A stretch of 64,000 nt of DNA from Karstenula rhodostoma CBS 690.94 (Eukaryota > Ascomycota > Dothideomycetes > Pleosporales > Didymosphaeriaceae). The notes beneath the pieces are model-generated. The model worked only from the letters and a program-made list of their open reading frames with translations, was not told the origin of the DNA and made no database searches. The translations under genes were made by a program, and so were the position numbers. How positions within the stretch are numbered: position 1 is the first letter of the stretch; each line of letters begins with the position of its first letter. The DNA lies in assembly GCA_010093485.1 (NCBI GenBank), contig MU001510.1, forward strand, positions 637,709 to 701,708, read 5' to 3'. Below are positions 53,384 through 63,286 of this stretch, piece by piece.

Positions 53384-53647
53384 ATGCCTCATTTATACAA
53401 AGCTTACACGATTCAGAGAATGTTGTGGATCTCTGCCATGGTCATATGCGGCGGCGGATCTGTACTGGTTGCATGTGGAATATTCAAAGGTTTATCGGGC
53501 GACGTCGAGTCGAGCACAAAGCTTTTTGTACCAATAGTCCTGACGTATATGCTCCTGGGTTTCGTTTTGATTATTCTTGTACTAGCAAGACTCTGGCGCA
53601 ATCGGAGGAAGCGCCGAGCGCTGAAGGCGACCGATCACAGAGTCTGA
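53384..53647 (+). CDS. Small two-helix membrane protein, 87 aa
   Basis: Single ORF starting MPHLYKAYTIQRMLWISAMV. Two strong hydrophobic helices are predicted, about residues 14-34 (LWISAMVICGGGSVLVACGIF) and 47-67 (VPIVLTYMLLGFVLIILVLA), with a short Asp/Ser/Thr loop and a very basic C-terminal tail (RLWRNRRKRRALK). The positive-inside rule places both ends in the cytosol. No family recognised and no intron. It lies in the cluster of orphan small genes. Confidence 0.48.
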   Translation: MPHLYKAYTIQRMLWISAMVICGGGSVLVACGIFKGLSGDVESSTKLFVPIVLTYMLLGFVLIILVLARLWRNRRKRRALKATDHRV

Positions 53648-54262
53648 TCACAGGACTTTAAATCTAGAGGCAACGCACATGGAATGAAATTGGGGGATAT
53701 TGAATTCTAGCTGTATGCATTCATGACGATTCTGAACGTACCAGTGTCTAACACACGCCAACACTTCAATGTGTTTGAGATGCCCGTTGGGTTGAGGTGA
53801 TGGCTAACCAGTTTAACAAGCTTGAAGATCGACAGAACTGCTTCCACTTACCCCGCGATACCTCATCGCACGCGAAAGTCGAACAACCTTGTGCACAACG
53901 TTAAACCTGTTTGAAAGAGTCAGCTGGCTACAGTTGACCAACTGCCTCCTTGAGTTAAGCTGACCGAGAGTGACCAACGCATGCAAATGCATGCATACGC
54001 AATGCAATCACCGCATCAAGACGCTGTATCCCTCAGGCGGAAGTAATCTTCGTCCGCCGGCAGCGGAGGCCGGAAGGCCTGTCCGAGTGGAGTTCTGCCC
54101 AGCAATCTGTTCCCGTTTCAGTGAGCCCAGCTATCTATCCTTGTTGGTTTTCAATCGACGCGCAGCATAGATAGGCAAGAAACCCAACCCCGACGCGCAA
54201 AAGAGTCCCCACTCTGAGAGTTTCCTTCCTTCAACTCCTGAACACATTCTTTTCCAGACAAA
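53648..54262. other. Intergenic region, no gene seen
   Basis: Short ORFs only. A GC-rich palindrome-like patch (CCGCCGGCAGCGGAGGCCGG) lies near 54054. Nothing further recognised. Confidence 0.4.
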
Positions 54263-54725
54263 ATGTCTCCCCATGATCACTCTTGCACCGAAAGCGACGC
54301 ATCCTCAAAGAGTGGTAGTGACCACAGCATTGAACATCACTGCGAGGGCGATCAGGTCGACAATGGATTGTCGGGCTTGCCATCGGAACCGTATCTACAA
54401 CGCTATGGTAAATGTCCTACCTGAACCCGCTGTTCATACAGGTTACTGACGCTTGTATCAAGGAGGCAATGACTCTAAGTCACCGCAATCCCCGCCGGTC
54501 GTTACTACCGACAGTACCTTCTCATCAGACTACTACCTGGGGTTGCAGATGGGCATCAAACGTGGTTATGAAGCAGGTTGGAAAAAAGGTTACGAACAGA
54601 CCAAGGCTTCTCGTCATGATATGGAGGCCATAATGGTTAAAGCTCTTGCAAGGGCTGGGATGATCTATGCACATTTGGGGCTGCAGAGTGGATCGAATCT
54701 GCTAGATCCCAAGAGCGCAAATTAG
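54263..54725 (+). CDS. Orphan protein, 135 aa (two exons)
   Basis: Exons 54263-54407 and 54463-54725; the 55-nt intron has a GTAAAT donor and CAAG acceptor and splits a glycine codon (QRYG-GNDSK). The N-terminal half is acidic and His/Ser-rich (MSPHDHSCTESDASSKSGSD, SIEHHCEGDQVDNGLSG) and probably disordered. The second half is a helical core (SSDYYLGLQMGIKRGYEAGW, KKGYEQTKASRHDMEAIMVK, ALARAGMIYAHLGLQ). There is no signal peptide, and no family is recognised. Read without splicing, the two halves sit in different frames. Confidence 0.58.
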
Positions 54726-56043
54726 CTGTTTGCAACACAGTGTATGTGACTGAGCCAATTGTGTTATGGGCAGACAGCACTTTCGCCATGAATACGAATA
54801 TCGATTTCAAATGCCAATCTTGCTGGGGTCATCAATGGTTCTGCGCGAAGCGGCATTCCGAGTCATGCCTACTAAATGCACAGATCAATCAGCAACTCGC
54901 TCTAATGCCGCAAGCGCCTCAACTTGGTCGATAATATGTCGCGTCCCTGTTCTACCTTGAGTGTCCCGCCCGTTGCATTCTCGCGTCAGATGACACTGGA
55001 GCACCTACGATAAGTCGGACGCTTTTGCACCCGTTTGCCCGCAAAGCCACCAGTTGGACGCAAAGCTACCAGTTGGACTCAAACGCACCAGTTGGACGCG
55101 AACGCACCAGCTGCACGCGAACGCACCAGCTGCGACCAATGGCACATGTGCGCCCTTGGCACGCAGAGGTGCGGGCGCTTCTCCGGAATGTGATCCGGAA
55201 GAAGTTCCGCATCGGACCATTGGTTATTGACCGCAAAGATGTCGGCCAAGCATTTGAAGCGCCCCACATGCATCGATTGGCGTCGCGTCGCTCATCATCG
55301 GCCACTAGGAGATCGAGACATGCTGCGGGGTAAGCGTCGAGTCACTTGAGCTTGCTTACACTCCTCGAACCCTCTTGCACCATCTGTCACCTCGCACTCG
55401 GATGTAACCCGAACCACTATACGCCGGCGTTGGAGACAATAATTGGAATCCTTGGGGCGTAGCCATCGAGACGAGGGTTGGAAGTTCGGCTTTGATCTTG
55501 AGAAGCTCGGCCTTGATTGCTTATCAGCGACGGCGGTGACGTAGCAGCAAGTGACTGGAGCTTGGAGTTCGTGCGCGCCAAGCCCAACGGGCGCTTCCCC
55601 ATTTTTGGCGTGCTCTAAATGCGGGTCACCACGCCGAGCCGCACGGCCTAGGAAATCACGATACCTTGGTCTATGTCCACGATTGGGGTTGTCATGCGAT
55701 GGTCATAGGAAGGGGAGAGTTACCAAAAATACAAAACTCCTTAGGTCTTGGTCTACACGACCGGGCATTTGTGTTGAGCTGATAGTCAACCCGACCTCAG
55801 GCACCCGTGAGTTGTCCTTGCCCCTTCCCCGCAATAATCGATGCGCCTCCTTCGACGCCTTCCTACAAATCGAATCTGTAGGAGCACGGTATTTGCTTGT
55901 GCCCTTGCTTCCGGGAATTCTAAATTGAGCTGGCCTCGGCAAGCACGCCACGGCTAGAACGGATACTGAATGTAATAATCTGAAAACAGTATTCAACATA
56001 TGAGCATAAAGCCTTCAAGCAGAGGCAATTAAAGAACCTGATC
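54726..56043. other. Gene-poor stretch with a minisatellite
   Basis: No supported gene; domain-free ORFs at 54740-54960, 55551-55928 and 55703-55999. A minisatellite at about 55028-55133 is listed separately. Confidence 0.45.
55028..55133. repeat. Minisatellite of about 18-20-nt units
   Basis: Units such as ACCAGTTGGACGCAAAGCT, ACCAGTTGGACTCAAACGC, ACCAGTTGGACGCGAACGC and ACCAGCTGCACGCGAACGC follow one another, about five copies. On the minus strand the units read as repeats of VRVQLV-type peptide, with no sign of a real gene. Confidence 0.85.
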
Positions 56044-56379
56044 ATGCCGAAGTCGCTATTGAATGCTTTAAACTTGTCAACTATCTCCTCAAGAAAAATG
56101 TGCCTCGTTATTTTCTTAGTTCGATCTCAAAGGGACGAACTACCTATCGCTCCCAGACAACTTCGAGCTAGGACAATAAAAGAACGATTCTGCCAACTCA
56201 TGCACTTCATATTCAACTGGCGAGAAGATGATCCGCATTTCTCCCAGTCTCCAGCCGCTGCGCCTCCGTCATATAGCATCCTGGCGTCAAACACCACAGG
56301 CAACTTCAACAGACCAGCGCTTCACCAAAGTGATACGGATAGCGGACTTGACATCGAGATTGGTAGCGCACAGAATTGA
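56044..56379 (+). CDS. Doubtful small ORF, 111 aa
   Basis: Opens MPKSLLNALNLSTISSRKMC, then a basic helical part (PRQLRARTIKERFCQLMHFIF) and a Ser/Pro/Asn-rich end. Composition is compatible with coding, but no domain, intron or homologue is recognised. It could be chance; the next 250 bases hold nothing further on this strand. Confidence 0.32.
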   Translation: MPKSLLNALNLSTISSRKMCLVIFLVRSQRDELPIAPRQLRARTIKERFCQLMHFIFNWREDDPHFSQSPAAAPPSYSILASNTTGNFNRPALHQSDTDSGLDIEIGSAQN

Positions 56380-56626
56380 GGTACGGAATGGTAAACCAGT
56401 AGATAGAAATCACACCAAGTCATAACATTTAAATTCAACTCTCTCCAGCGACTCAGAACCTGCCTTGTGAACGCTGAAATCTTACGCTCCCTCTCCGATC
56501 TCGAGTATCGCGACGCGTGTTATTCCCGACCAAGTCACCATTCGCATAGTTCCATTCCTTCCGTCCGCGAACGTTTCTACAACAGGTATGTTGTATTTAT
56601 CACAGAATATCTTAACTTTTGTCTGA

Positions 56627-57220
56627 TCACCCCGTGCTGGATGTGCGTGCCGCTACGCGAGACGATCGTCGAACCGGATGACGTTGAGTGTTTCTGCTTC
56701 GTGCTCTTGATGTATGTTGTCTACGAAGTGCATTAAGCATTTTCTCTTCGCGAAGGCGGCTATGTTGTTTGAGTACTCCAGCTTCTGATTTCCAGTATTG
56801 TTGACTCTTGATTGCCAACCGCTTTCGCCTCAACGTATCGCTATCAACGCCATTCGCTACCAACATTCGCCTGTAGGATTGTTTCATCCCTTGAAGATCC
56901 TCTAGCGTAAGCTCGCCTTGTATCCTGTGCCTTTGAAGTAGTTTGTTGTGAATTGTCTCGGCGTACTCGGATCGGTAGAAATCGAGCTCGATCTGGTGGT
57001 ACTTGTTGTCTTTGATTTTGCTCCGCACTCGATCGACTTGGACGAGCGTAAGGGATCGGTGTGCTTGTTCGCATATGTATTTGTGGTCGGTTTCGAGATG
57101 TGTGAAGTAATTTAGCTTGGGGGTCTCAGGTTCGCGCTGTTCCTGTTCCAACCTGTTTAAAGCCTCCTCGAGGGCTTGCGGCGGCACATCTGGGAACTCG
57201 AATCCTTTAGGGGTCGACAT
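56627..57220 (-). CDS. Orphan charged helical protein, 197 aa
   Basis: Single exon starting MSTPKGFEFPDVPPQALEEA at 57220; the in-frame extension to 57328 looks like leader. The sequence is strongly helical and charged (ALNRLEQEQREPETPKLNYF, RVRSKIKDNKYHQIELDFYR, HNKLLQRHRIQGELTLEDLQ), probably coiled-coil. The C-terminus is rich in Arg/Ser/His (SRARSRNTQRHPVRRSSRVA), suggesting nucleic-acid binding or nuclear location. No family recognised. It belongs to the set of orphan genes in this half of the window. Confidence 0.6.
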   Translation of the reverse strand: MSTPKGFEFPDVPPQALEEALNRLEQEQREPETPKLNYFTHLETDHKYICEQAHRSLTLVQVDRVRSKIKDNKYHQIELDFYRSEYAETIHNKLLQRHRIQGELTLEDLQGMKQSYRRMLVANGVDSDTLRRKRLAIKSQQYWKSEAGVLKQHSRLREEKMLNALRRQHTSRARSRNTQRHPVRRSSRVAARTSSTG

Positions 57221-57924
57221 CGAGCTGACGTTGAAACTAGTATAAAACAACAGGTTGTCTGCGCCGGCGTGAATGTAACAGAGTGGGAGAGAGGTGGGTT
57301 GGGTGTGTAATGATGAGAGCAAAGCCACCGTGCGCCAAGGCTACCGTGCACCGCGCGCGCCAAGGGTAATAGGCGCCACCACCGAATGGCTGCATCATAT
57401 TGACCAGTACTTTCACCCTTCGGAAAGCGCATGCAGCCAGAATTCTGGAATCACGCTATATGTCTAATGATCATAGTTCAAATCTTGGAGATACAGAGAA
57501 ACGAAGTACGTTACATTGTCCGTGCGCGGATCCTTGACACGATGCCGAGATGTCTTGAGAGGAAGCGACAGGAGGAGAAGGCAGTGAAGCACAGCTATCT
57601 GTGGAATCTTTGAATGATCCCAGAAAATTTTCCACACGTCCACATAAAGGTATTTGCCCTCACCGTTAGCTTTATCTTGTCTACTTTATGTAATGGATTG
57701 GCCCGAGTTGCTGCATGCATTCGCAACGCTTGAGAGATAGCGAGAAAGACTTCATGTTCGAGACTTTGCAATCTTGGAAATGATATCTCTTTTCGTACTG
57801 ATGAGGTGCGTAGAGTATCCTCTAAGTCCTGTACGAAGAGGCCGTGACACTGAGAAGTTGATAACAAACGACTGGCTCGGTGCGTTATATCTGTTTGAAG
57901 GTTGGTCGCGGAACGATACACATG
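57221..57924. other. Intergenic region, no clear gene
   Basis: A minus-strand ORF at 57595-57921 has some coding-like composition (RKEISFPRLQSLEHEVFL) and directly precedes the end of the next minus-strand gene, but no splice link was found. No repeats. Confidence 0.4.
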
Positions 57925-58973
57925 TCAAGAGGGTATACACAAACCAGACACATCATTCTCAAGAACGCCGCCGCTAGAAGTAAGCCACTTTAGCACGAGA
58001 GGGTCCAGGATAGCTAAAGGGACCATTCTCAGAAGAGTCAACAGGAAAGCCTCAAGATCTTCGGAGTTACTCATGTCGAACGTCTTAGTAAGGAACTCGG
58101 TTTGGAGGCGGAAGGTTTGAAGCCCATCTGTGACGTGTCCACGAGCCACCGCAAATACGTCGCAGAAAACGCCACGATGAGTTTGGCAAAGTGACTCAAG
58201 CTGATCGAACCATGCGAGGGAGCCACCAGGTAGGCGCATGAACACCGTCTGGAGAACACACTCTACCAGAGCTGTCAGACGTTAGTGAATATAATATCCA
58301 ATGAGGCCCTACGTACCAGGCTTGGAGTTGCTGTTTAGCTCTAGCCATTTATAATCTACGCAACATTCTCTTGTCTTTTGGGCCCAGTCTTGCAAGGTGA
58401 GTTTCAGAGTTTCACAAGTTGTATCATACAAGCGGATTCGGGAGAACGTGTAAGCATCTTTCGAAAGTTTACCGTCCGCAGCGTATACTGGTGACTGTGC
58501 CGCTACTCCGGAAGACCCGGAAAGTTGTTGGAGATGTTTTTTGACGACTGACCGCATTGCAAGGATCAATGGGGTCGGCAAACCCTTGTGCTTGTGAACA
58601 AGCGCTGCTGCTGTGGGACAGAAACGGGACATGGTTGCGATCGTAGCGTGGTCCATTTCCTCGATGATATGGGCTTCAGTAGTTGTTATCCCCTCAACCT
58701 GGAAGCCTTCCAGATTGAACTGAATATCGTCAGTGGTAAGATTGACGAGTAAATCTTATGACTCACCAAGATCACCGTGTATCTTTCCACCAAATAGCTG
58801 GCCACGGCGTACAATTCTTTCACAAGATCAGGGTTGCCCCCCGTGAGTTCGAATCGACTCCGTAGATGCCATGAAGCAGAAGGGCCGAGACGGCAAGAAT
58901 CGAGCAGCAGATGTGGTCCTACAGAGACCAGGAAGGCTTGTATCGATTCCCAGGCTATACGATTTGTTGCCAT
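57925..58973 (-). CDS. Hypothetical protein, 318 aa (three exons)
   Basis: Unrecognised. Exons 58973-58767, 58719-58317 and 58271-57925, with GTGAGT and GTACGT donors; the second intron has an ACTAAC branch. The frame closes exactly: VERYTVIL-FNLEGFQVEGI and NSNSKP-ALVECVLQTV. The N-terminal MATNRIAWESIQAFLVSVGP, FELTGGNPDLVKELYAVASY and a central helical region (RSVVKKHLQQLSGSSG) are followed by a Leu-rich C-terminal part (FLLTLLRMVPLAILDPLVLK). No signal peptide. No catalytic motif seen. The upstream start lies at the edge of a leader without other in-frame ATGs; an extra 5' exon is possible. Confidence 0.62.
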
Positions 58974-60308
58974 AGCAAGCAATCAGGACTTTGGTAGGAA
59001 GAGATCAAACGGACAGTCAGCTTCGGGGCATATGAGGAAGACGTATGAACATGCGCAGAGCAAGGTAAGCGATCGCCATTTGTACCGTGCGGTGGTCACA
59101 GGGAACCCTGTGCCTGCATCGTTCGATGATACGCCCCTGTTGCCGTCGCCCTCGCTTGCCGGCCGCTACGGATGGTGGGCCATGCGCTCAGGCACTAGCG
59201 TATGTCCCACCATCCTAGCCGGTCTGTGTGCCACAACCGCAACGAACTAACCTAGACGTGTTGATGCATGGTTGGCGCGCATGCGAGCTGTTGTTTAGGG
59301 TACAGCCCAGCTTGGGGTTATCTCAGCCGAAACCTATCGCTTCTAGCTTCCGATCCAGGCTCCATCTGTCTTCGAAGACTATTGGCCCATGGTCTTTTTA
59401 CTCAAGAAGAAGCCACTACCTACGCACCACAACCTCGTCTATCATGCTTTCTCGACATCAACAGCTGCTTCTTAGTGCTGCTGGCGCCATAGTGTAGCCA
59501 GTGCGGGGGAAGTATCACATCTGACTGCACACAGCTCCGCAGTGAGGAGATACCCCTCACAGCGCGGCAAATTGTTGAAGGCAACCAACGCGGAAACCGT
59601 CCAAAGCGACGATAACGACACTGACTTTACCGCTGTGGATAGTTCGCAAATCCTTTTTCAGATAACTCCATGACTTGAACAGCTTCTTCTTTCCTAGCAC
59701 GCTATTGACCCTCAAGCAACATGTGCCTTTTCGTCTTCGTCGATCGACCACTAAGAGCCAAATCTCCAGTTGCTCCACGAATAACACGTACTAGAGCGAT
59801 GAGACGCAATTAGCCGCTTCATGCTCGATTGGGGCGAGCACCTCCATGATGATAGGCTAGTGCGATCTCCTGCATCCTCCCCAGCCGATCTTCAAACTTC
59901 TCCAATGGCCTAGGCCCACCGATGCCTTGCTAGGATGACGTAGAAAGTGGTCCTGATATTGACATCAGCAGTTTGGAAGGCTGATTCGACGCGCGTTTTG
60001 TACGGTCAAGGGGTCTTTCTGGTAAGTTGTGTGAGATATTAAGGTCTCATTACTTATGTACAGTAACTAGCAATATAAATCAGACCTATTACACATGAGG
60101 CTTCCAATGCATACTCCCCCTACAACACCTTTGGGACCTACATCTATGTCACCACGCCTAAGACTGTAGACTGATTGGACCTAACGAGGCAAGAATGAAT
60201 ACAATTATCCCATTTTCACTATTATCGCTGAGAAAAAAAAATACAGTGCTGTTTCCTGATTTGCAATTTGAACCAATACCATAGCCGATGAGAACAGGCA
60301 CATTACCA
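58974..60308. other. Gene-poor 1.3-kb stretch
   Basis: Overlapping short ORFs on the plus strand (58834-59497) and minus strand (59557-59787) without domains. AT-rich after 60000. No supported gene. Confidence 0.42.
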
Positions 60309-60823
60309 CTAATTCAACAAGTCCAATAGTGGCTTGGGAATTTTGTCCATGCAGCCATACTTGACACAGACATCCTCTAGACGCCCGAGATTATAGTCAA
60401 GATCGCAAGTCCTGGTGCTGTATCCATTGTTCTTGACTACAGTACAGGTTGTCCAGGGTGGGGTATTATCGAAGTTTATTGTCGGATGTTCGATACAAGT
60501 TGCCAATATGCGACGGTAATCATTGTGTCCGGGTTGAAAATTTGTGTCGTCTAGTGACTGTTCAATGTCAGTATGCAATGAGTAGATCGTATCATGGTTG
60601 TTGGGCCAAGCGCAACCGCTCCAGCGAGAGGTTAACGCATTGCTGCTACTAAGATGTAGAGCTCTATTCCAATGAGGGGGAAAGTGAGGTTGCATACAAC
60701 ACAAGGCTCATTGCCATAAAATCCAGGGTCAAGAATGTCGAGAGGTGTACCAGTTTTCCCCTCGTCCGGCTGGGGCATTGCCATAACGGCTACAATAGGT
60801 GTTAGGAAATATGACAAACGCAT
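60309..60823 (-). CDS. Small secreted cysteine-rich protein (effector candidate), 124 aa
   Basis: Exons 60823-60698 and 60557-60309 joined by a 140-nt intron (donor GTATGC, branch ACTGAC, acceptor AACAG), the only choice I found that keeps frame. The N-terminus is a signal peptide (MRLSYFLTPIVAVMA followed by MPQPDEG). The mature part is about 105 residues with six cysteines in EPC, ATC, TTC, RTC, DVC and YGC, enough for three disulfides. Other visible sequence is PGHNDYRRILATCIEHPTIN and NLGRLEDVCVKYGCMDKIPK. There is no GPI tail or known fold. Size, secretion signal and even cysteine number fit the loose class of fungal effector-like secreted proteins; role unproven. Confidence 0.68.
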
Positions 60824-61251
60824 ATTGCTGTCAAGGTGTAGTGAAGGCTCAGATATGAGGAGGGTTTGAGGATGAATGCTTTATGTGCTGCAGTACTGGA
60901 CCTTCTTTGTATTTAAGGTTGCCTTTGCTGTCGGTCTGTACATGTTTCAAATCTAGCTATTCGAAAACAACCGCGAAAAGAACGACTTCCCGAATTAGAT
61001 ATCAGTTAACGGAATACAAATAACTGTCTGGAGAAAAATAACAAAAAGATCGAGTTATCGAATGTGTGAAGTACAAAAATTTTGACAAAAAGGTGTTTCC
61101 CCTAGCTAACAGGTCAGAAATAAGGTGTTTAAAAAGTCTCACCAAAAAAGGCAAACAAAGAACGGTATCTGACTTTCCAAGAACAAAACCTTGTGGCCTT
61201 CATTGTTCATAATACTGGTCTCTGTTCCCCGACTGATCTTCTGCACCAAGA
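60824..61251. other. Promoter-side intergenic region, AT-rich
   Basis: Lies between divergent starts (secreted protein at 60823 and F-box-like gene at 61252). Composition is A/T-rich, with A-runs near 61035-61150. No ORF of interest. Confidence 0.45.
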
Positions 61252-61953
61252 ATGGCGCTTCGTGGGGTCTTTCGGAGTGTCAGTCCTTTTCGTAGCACAT
61301 TGATGAGTATGCTCCGTCCGTACGACATTGCTAAGCTGGCAGCCGTCCTTGGCGTCGTTCTTAGAGCGCCCGAACAAGAACGATATCTGAACCTTATAGA
61401 TGATATGTTTCCCAATAGGTCAGAACTCGAGCAACTCCGGGCTTTAGGCTGCTGTGTATACCTTTTCGGTGCAGACTTGAGAAGACTACGACAACGATTA
61501 AGAAAGCCATTGCACTACGAACGTCAATCCGGATATCACTCTTTCAACATCTTCGCTTTGATATCTTGTGGAACGCAATCTTTGAAATCTTCAGCACAGC
61601 CGAGATGGGTTCCCATCGATTCGTCGTACGAGGACATCAAAATAAGTGCTTACGACAATACGATGGTTGGAAAGACAATGCCATGGATTCCCATGAGATA
61701 TGATCTTATGGAGAGAGTGCTGGGCATTCATCGTGACGATGAACGATTGCAATCTATGCAGCAGCAACTTGTGCCTTGTCTTCGTGTGGGAACTCAATCA
61801 CAGAGCTTTGCTATGCTGTACGGCCAATCAAAGCCAAAAGAGTGGTTGGAAAGTAACCTCCTGGATCAAAATGCGCGGGTGAAATATCCCAGTATCAGCT
61901 TCATTGTCGCACGGCGCTGGGCTCATACATACTTCATAATCCACGTTATTTGA
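61252..61953 (+). CDS. F-box-like family protein, 233 aa (tandem paralogue 1)
   Basis: Single exon starting MALRGVFRSVSPFRSTLMSM. The segment LRPYDIAKLAAVLGVVLRAP resembles a degenerate F-box, followed by LIDDMFPNRSELEQLRALGC, VYLFGADLRRLRQRLRKP and SGYHSFNIFALIS. It aligns by eye over its first 110 residues with the next gene, sharing VFR-x3-PFR, LxP-x-[DE]I, IFGxDL/LFGADL, and the F-x-IF-x-LIS ending. The C-terminal halves diverge, but both keep a GWIPM/PWIPM-like segment. Some accessory-region F-box-like proteins look like this. No catalytic motif; function unknown. Confidence 0.68.
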   Translation: MALRGVFRSVSPFRSTLMSMLRPYDIAKLAAVLGVVLRAPEQERYLNLIDDMFPNRSELEQLRALGCCVYLFGADLRRLRQRLRKPLHYERQSGYHSFNIFALISCGTQSLKSSAQPRWVPIDSSYEDIKISAYDNTMVGKTMPWIPMRYDLMERVLGIHRDDERLQSMQQQLVPCLRVGTQSQSFAMLYGQSKPKEWLESNLLDQNARVKYPSISFIVARRWAHTYFIIHVI

Positions 61954-62375
61954 AATACTTATCAGTCAACGAATCCTCAATAGTAGCTAGATTGTTTGAG
62001 ACCATCCGAAGGTAACTGGGCATCTTCAAGGGTAACGCCTTGTGCATAGTGTGCGTATAGCAAATTGCGAGTTTTTTTCTAGCGATAGCCCCCTGCGGCT
62101 CGTGACCGGGCATTGGTGGCGGAACGTCCAAGAATCAGCGAGTACTGTGTAGGCTATTCTCCATTAACGGTTTCTTATTTCTTCTGCATTCGACAGACGC
62201 GGGAGGATATCCCTGTTCTGTTTGGATCATCAGTAATATAAACGGAATTCAGGAATGTGTAGCGAAATTCTGTTTTTCGCATTCGCTATTTAGCGTTTCT
62301 GTCCTCAAACATTTTACAAGACGACAAGGAACAAATATTGCACTGATGGTTAGATGTGACTGTTTACTCACGACA
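61954..62375. other. Spacer between tandem paralogues
   Basis: About 420 bases with no ORF of interest. It serves as terminator region of the first gene and promoter of the second. Confidence 0.45.
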
Positions 62376-63224
62376 ATGTCAACCGCTGTGCCTCTTGCGA
62401 CCGTATTCCGGTTCTTTGAGCCTTTCCGCGACAACATCCTTCGGATGCTCCTCCCATCCGAGATATCAACGCTGCTTTCTGTATTGAACACCACTGTCTC
62501 TGAATGGGAAAGATCTAAACACATGGATATTATGTATGAGATATTTCAAGACATCGGCGAGCTGAGTAGAATTCAGGACCTAGGCCTCACGATACGAATT
62601 TTTGGCTCCGACTTACATTTGCTGGACATGAAGATTCGAGATCCAGAGAGAATCATTGGAAACCATCGAAAATTTTCCATATTTGTTCTGATCAGTGGAC
62701 ATTCCGAAGATGGCTTTCCCACGCTAAATAAGGATTTTCGAAGCACTCTTGGGAACGCGGATGCAAAAGGCCTGAGTACCGACTTCTACCAACACCTGCC
62801 AGGAAAGATCGCAGACGACATTACTTTACTGTCCAGGTGGATGCTCTGCACTCCGCATCCTACGGGTAGTCTGCCAGGCATGGTCCCAGGCTGGATTCCC
62901 ATGTTCAACACACATGGCCACATCTCGCTCCGTACTTACATATCGGATTATAACGGGTACAAGAGCAGGATACTCCATATGGATAGAACTCTTACCAAAA
63001 GGATGTTTGGTCACCAAAATCTCCTGGCGCATGTATCTAGCCTGGAAGCAGTTTGTTATCTTCTCGAGGGCAACACGCGGCGCAAACTCCATGTCACAGG
63101 TCGTACAACACTAAACACATTGCGAGATGTATATATTCCTTCACAGGAGGTCAATTCAGGAGGATACGTCATCGTCAACTCTATTCAACCCCTCAACTCA
63201 GCCATCATACTTCATTTACCTTAG
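62376..63224 (+). CDS. F-box-like family protein, 282 aa (tandem paralogue 2)
   Basis: Single exon. The start MSTAVPLATVFRFFEPFRDN at 62376 is chosen because it mirrors the length of the N-terminus of paralogue 1; an in-frame ATG at 62346 is the alternative. LLPSEISTLLSVLNTTVSEW is a degenerate F-box-like segment. Next are YEIFQDIGELSRIQDLGLTI, RIFGSDLHLLDMKIRDPERI and KFSIFVLISG. The rest includes MVPGWIPMFNTHGHISLRTY and RRKLHVTGRTTLNTLRDVYI. It is longer than its neighbour by about 50 residues, mainly after residue 120. No introns. Function unknown. Confidence 0.68.
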   Translation: MSTAVPLATVFRFFEPFRDNILRMLLPSEISTLLSVLNTTVSEWERSKHMDIMYEIFQDIGELSRIQDLGLTIRIFGSDLHLLDMKIRDPERIIGNHRKFSIFVLISGHSEDGFPTLNKDFRSTLGNADAKGLSTDFYQHLPGKIADDITLLSRWMLCTPHPTGSLPGMVPGWIPMFNTHGHISLRTYISDYNGYKSRILHMDRTLTKRMFGHQNLLAHVSSLEAVCYLLEGNTRRKLHVTGRTTLNTLRDVYIPSQEVNSGGYVIVNSIQPLNSAIILHLP

Positions 63225-63286
63225 ATCTTATAAGGAGGAGTGGAATGAATGGAAACAATATGAAGTCAATGTTCCATGCTAGATTT

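Noticed and set aside
55025..55333. ORF across the ACCAGTTGGACGC minisatellite
   Set aside because: Repeat-driven open frame on both strands, without domain.
58840..58870. tRNA-like GTTCGAATC T-loop
   Set aside because: Flanking bases do not pair into a T-stem, and it lies inside exon 1 of the 57925-58973 gene.
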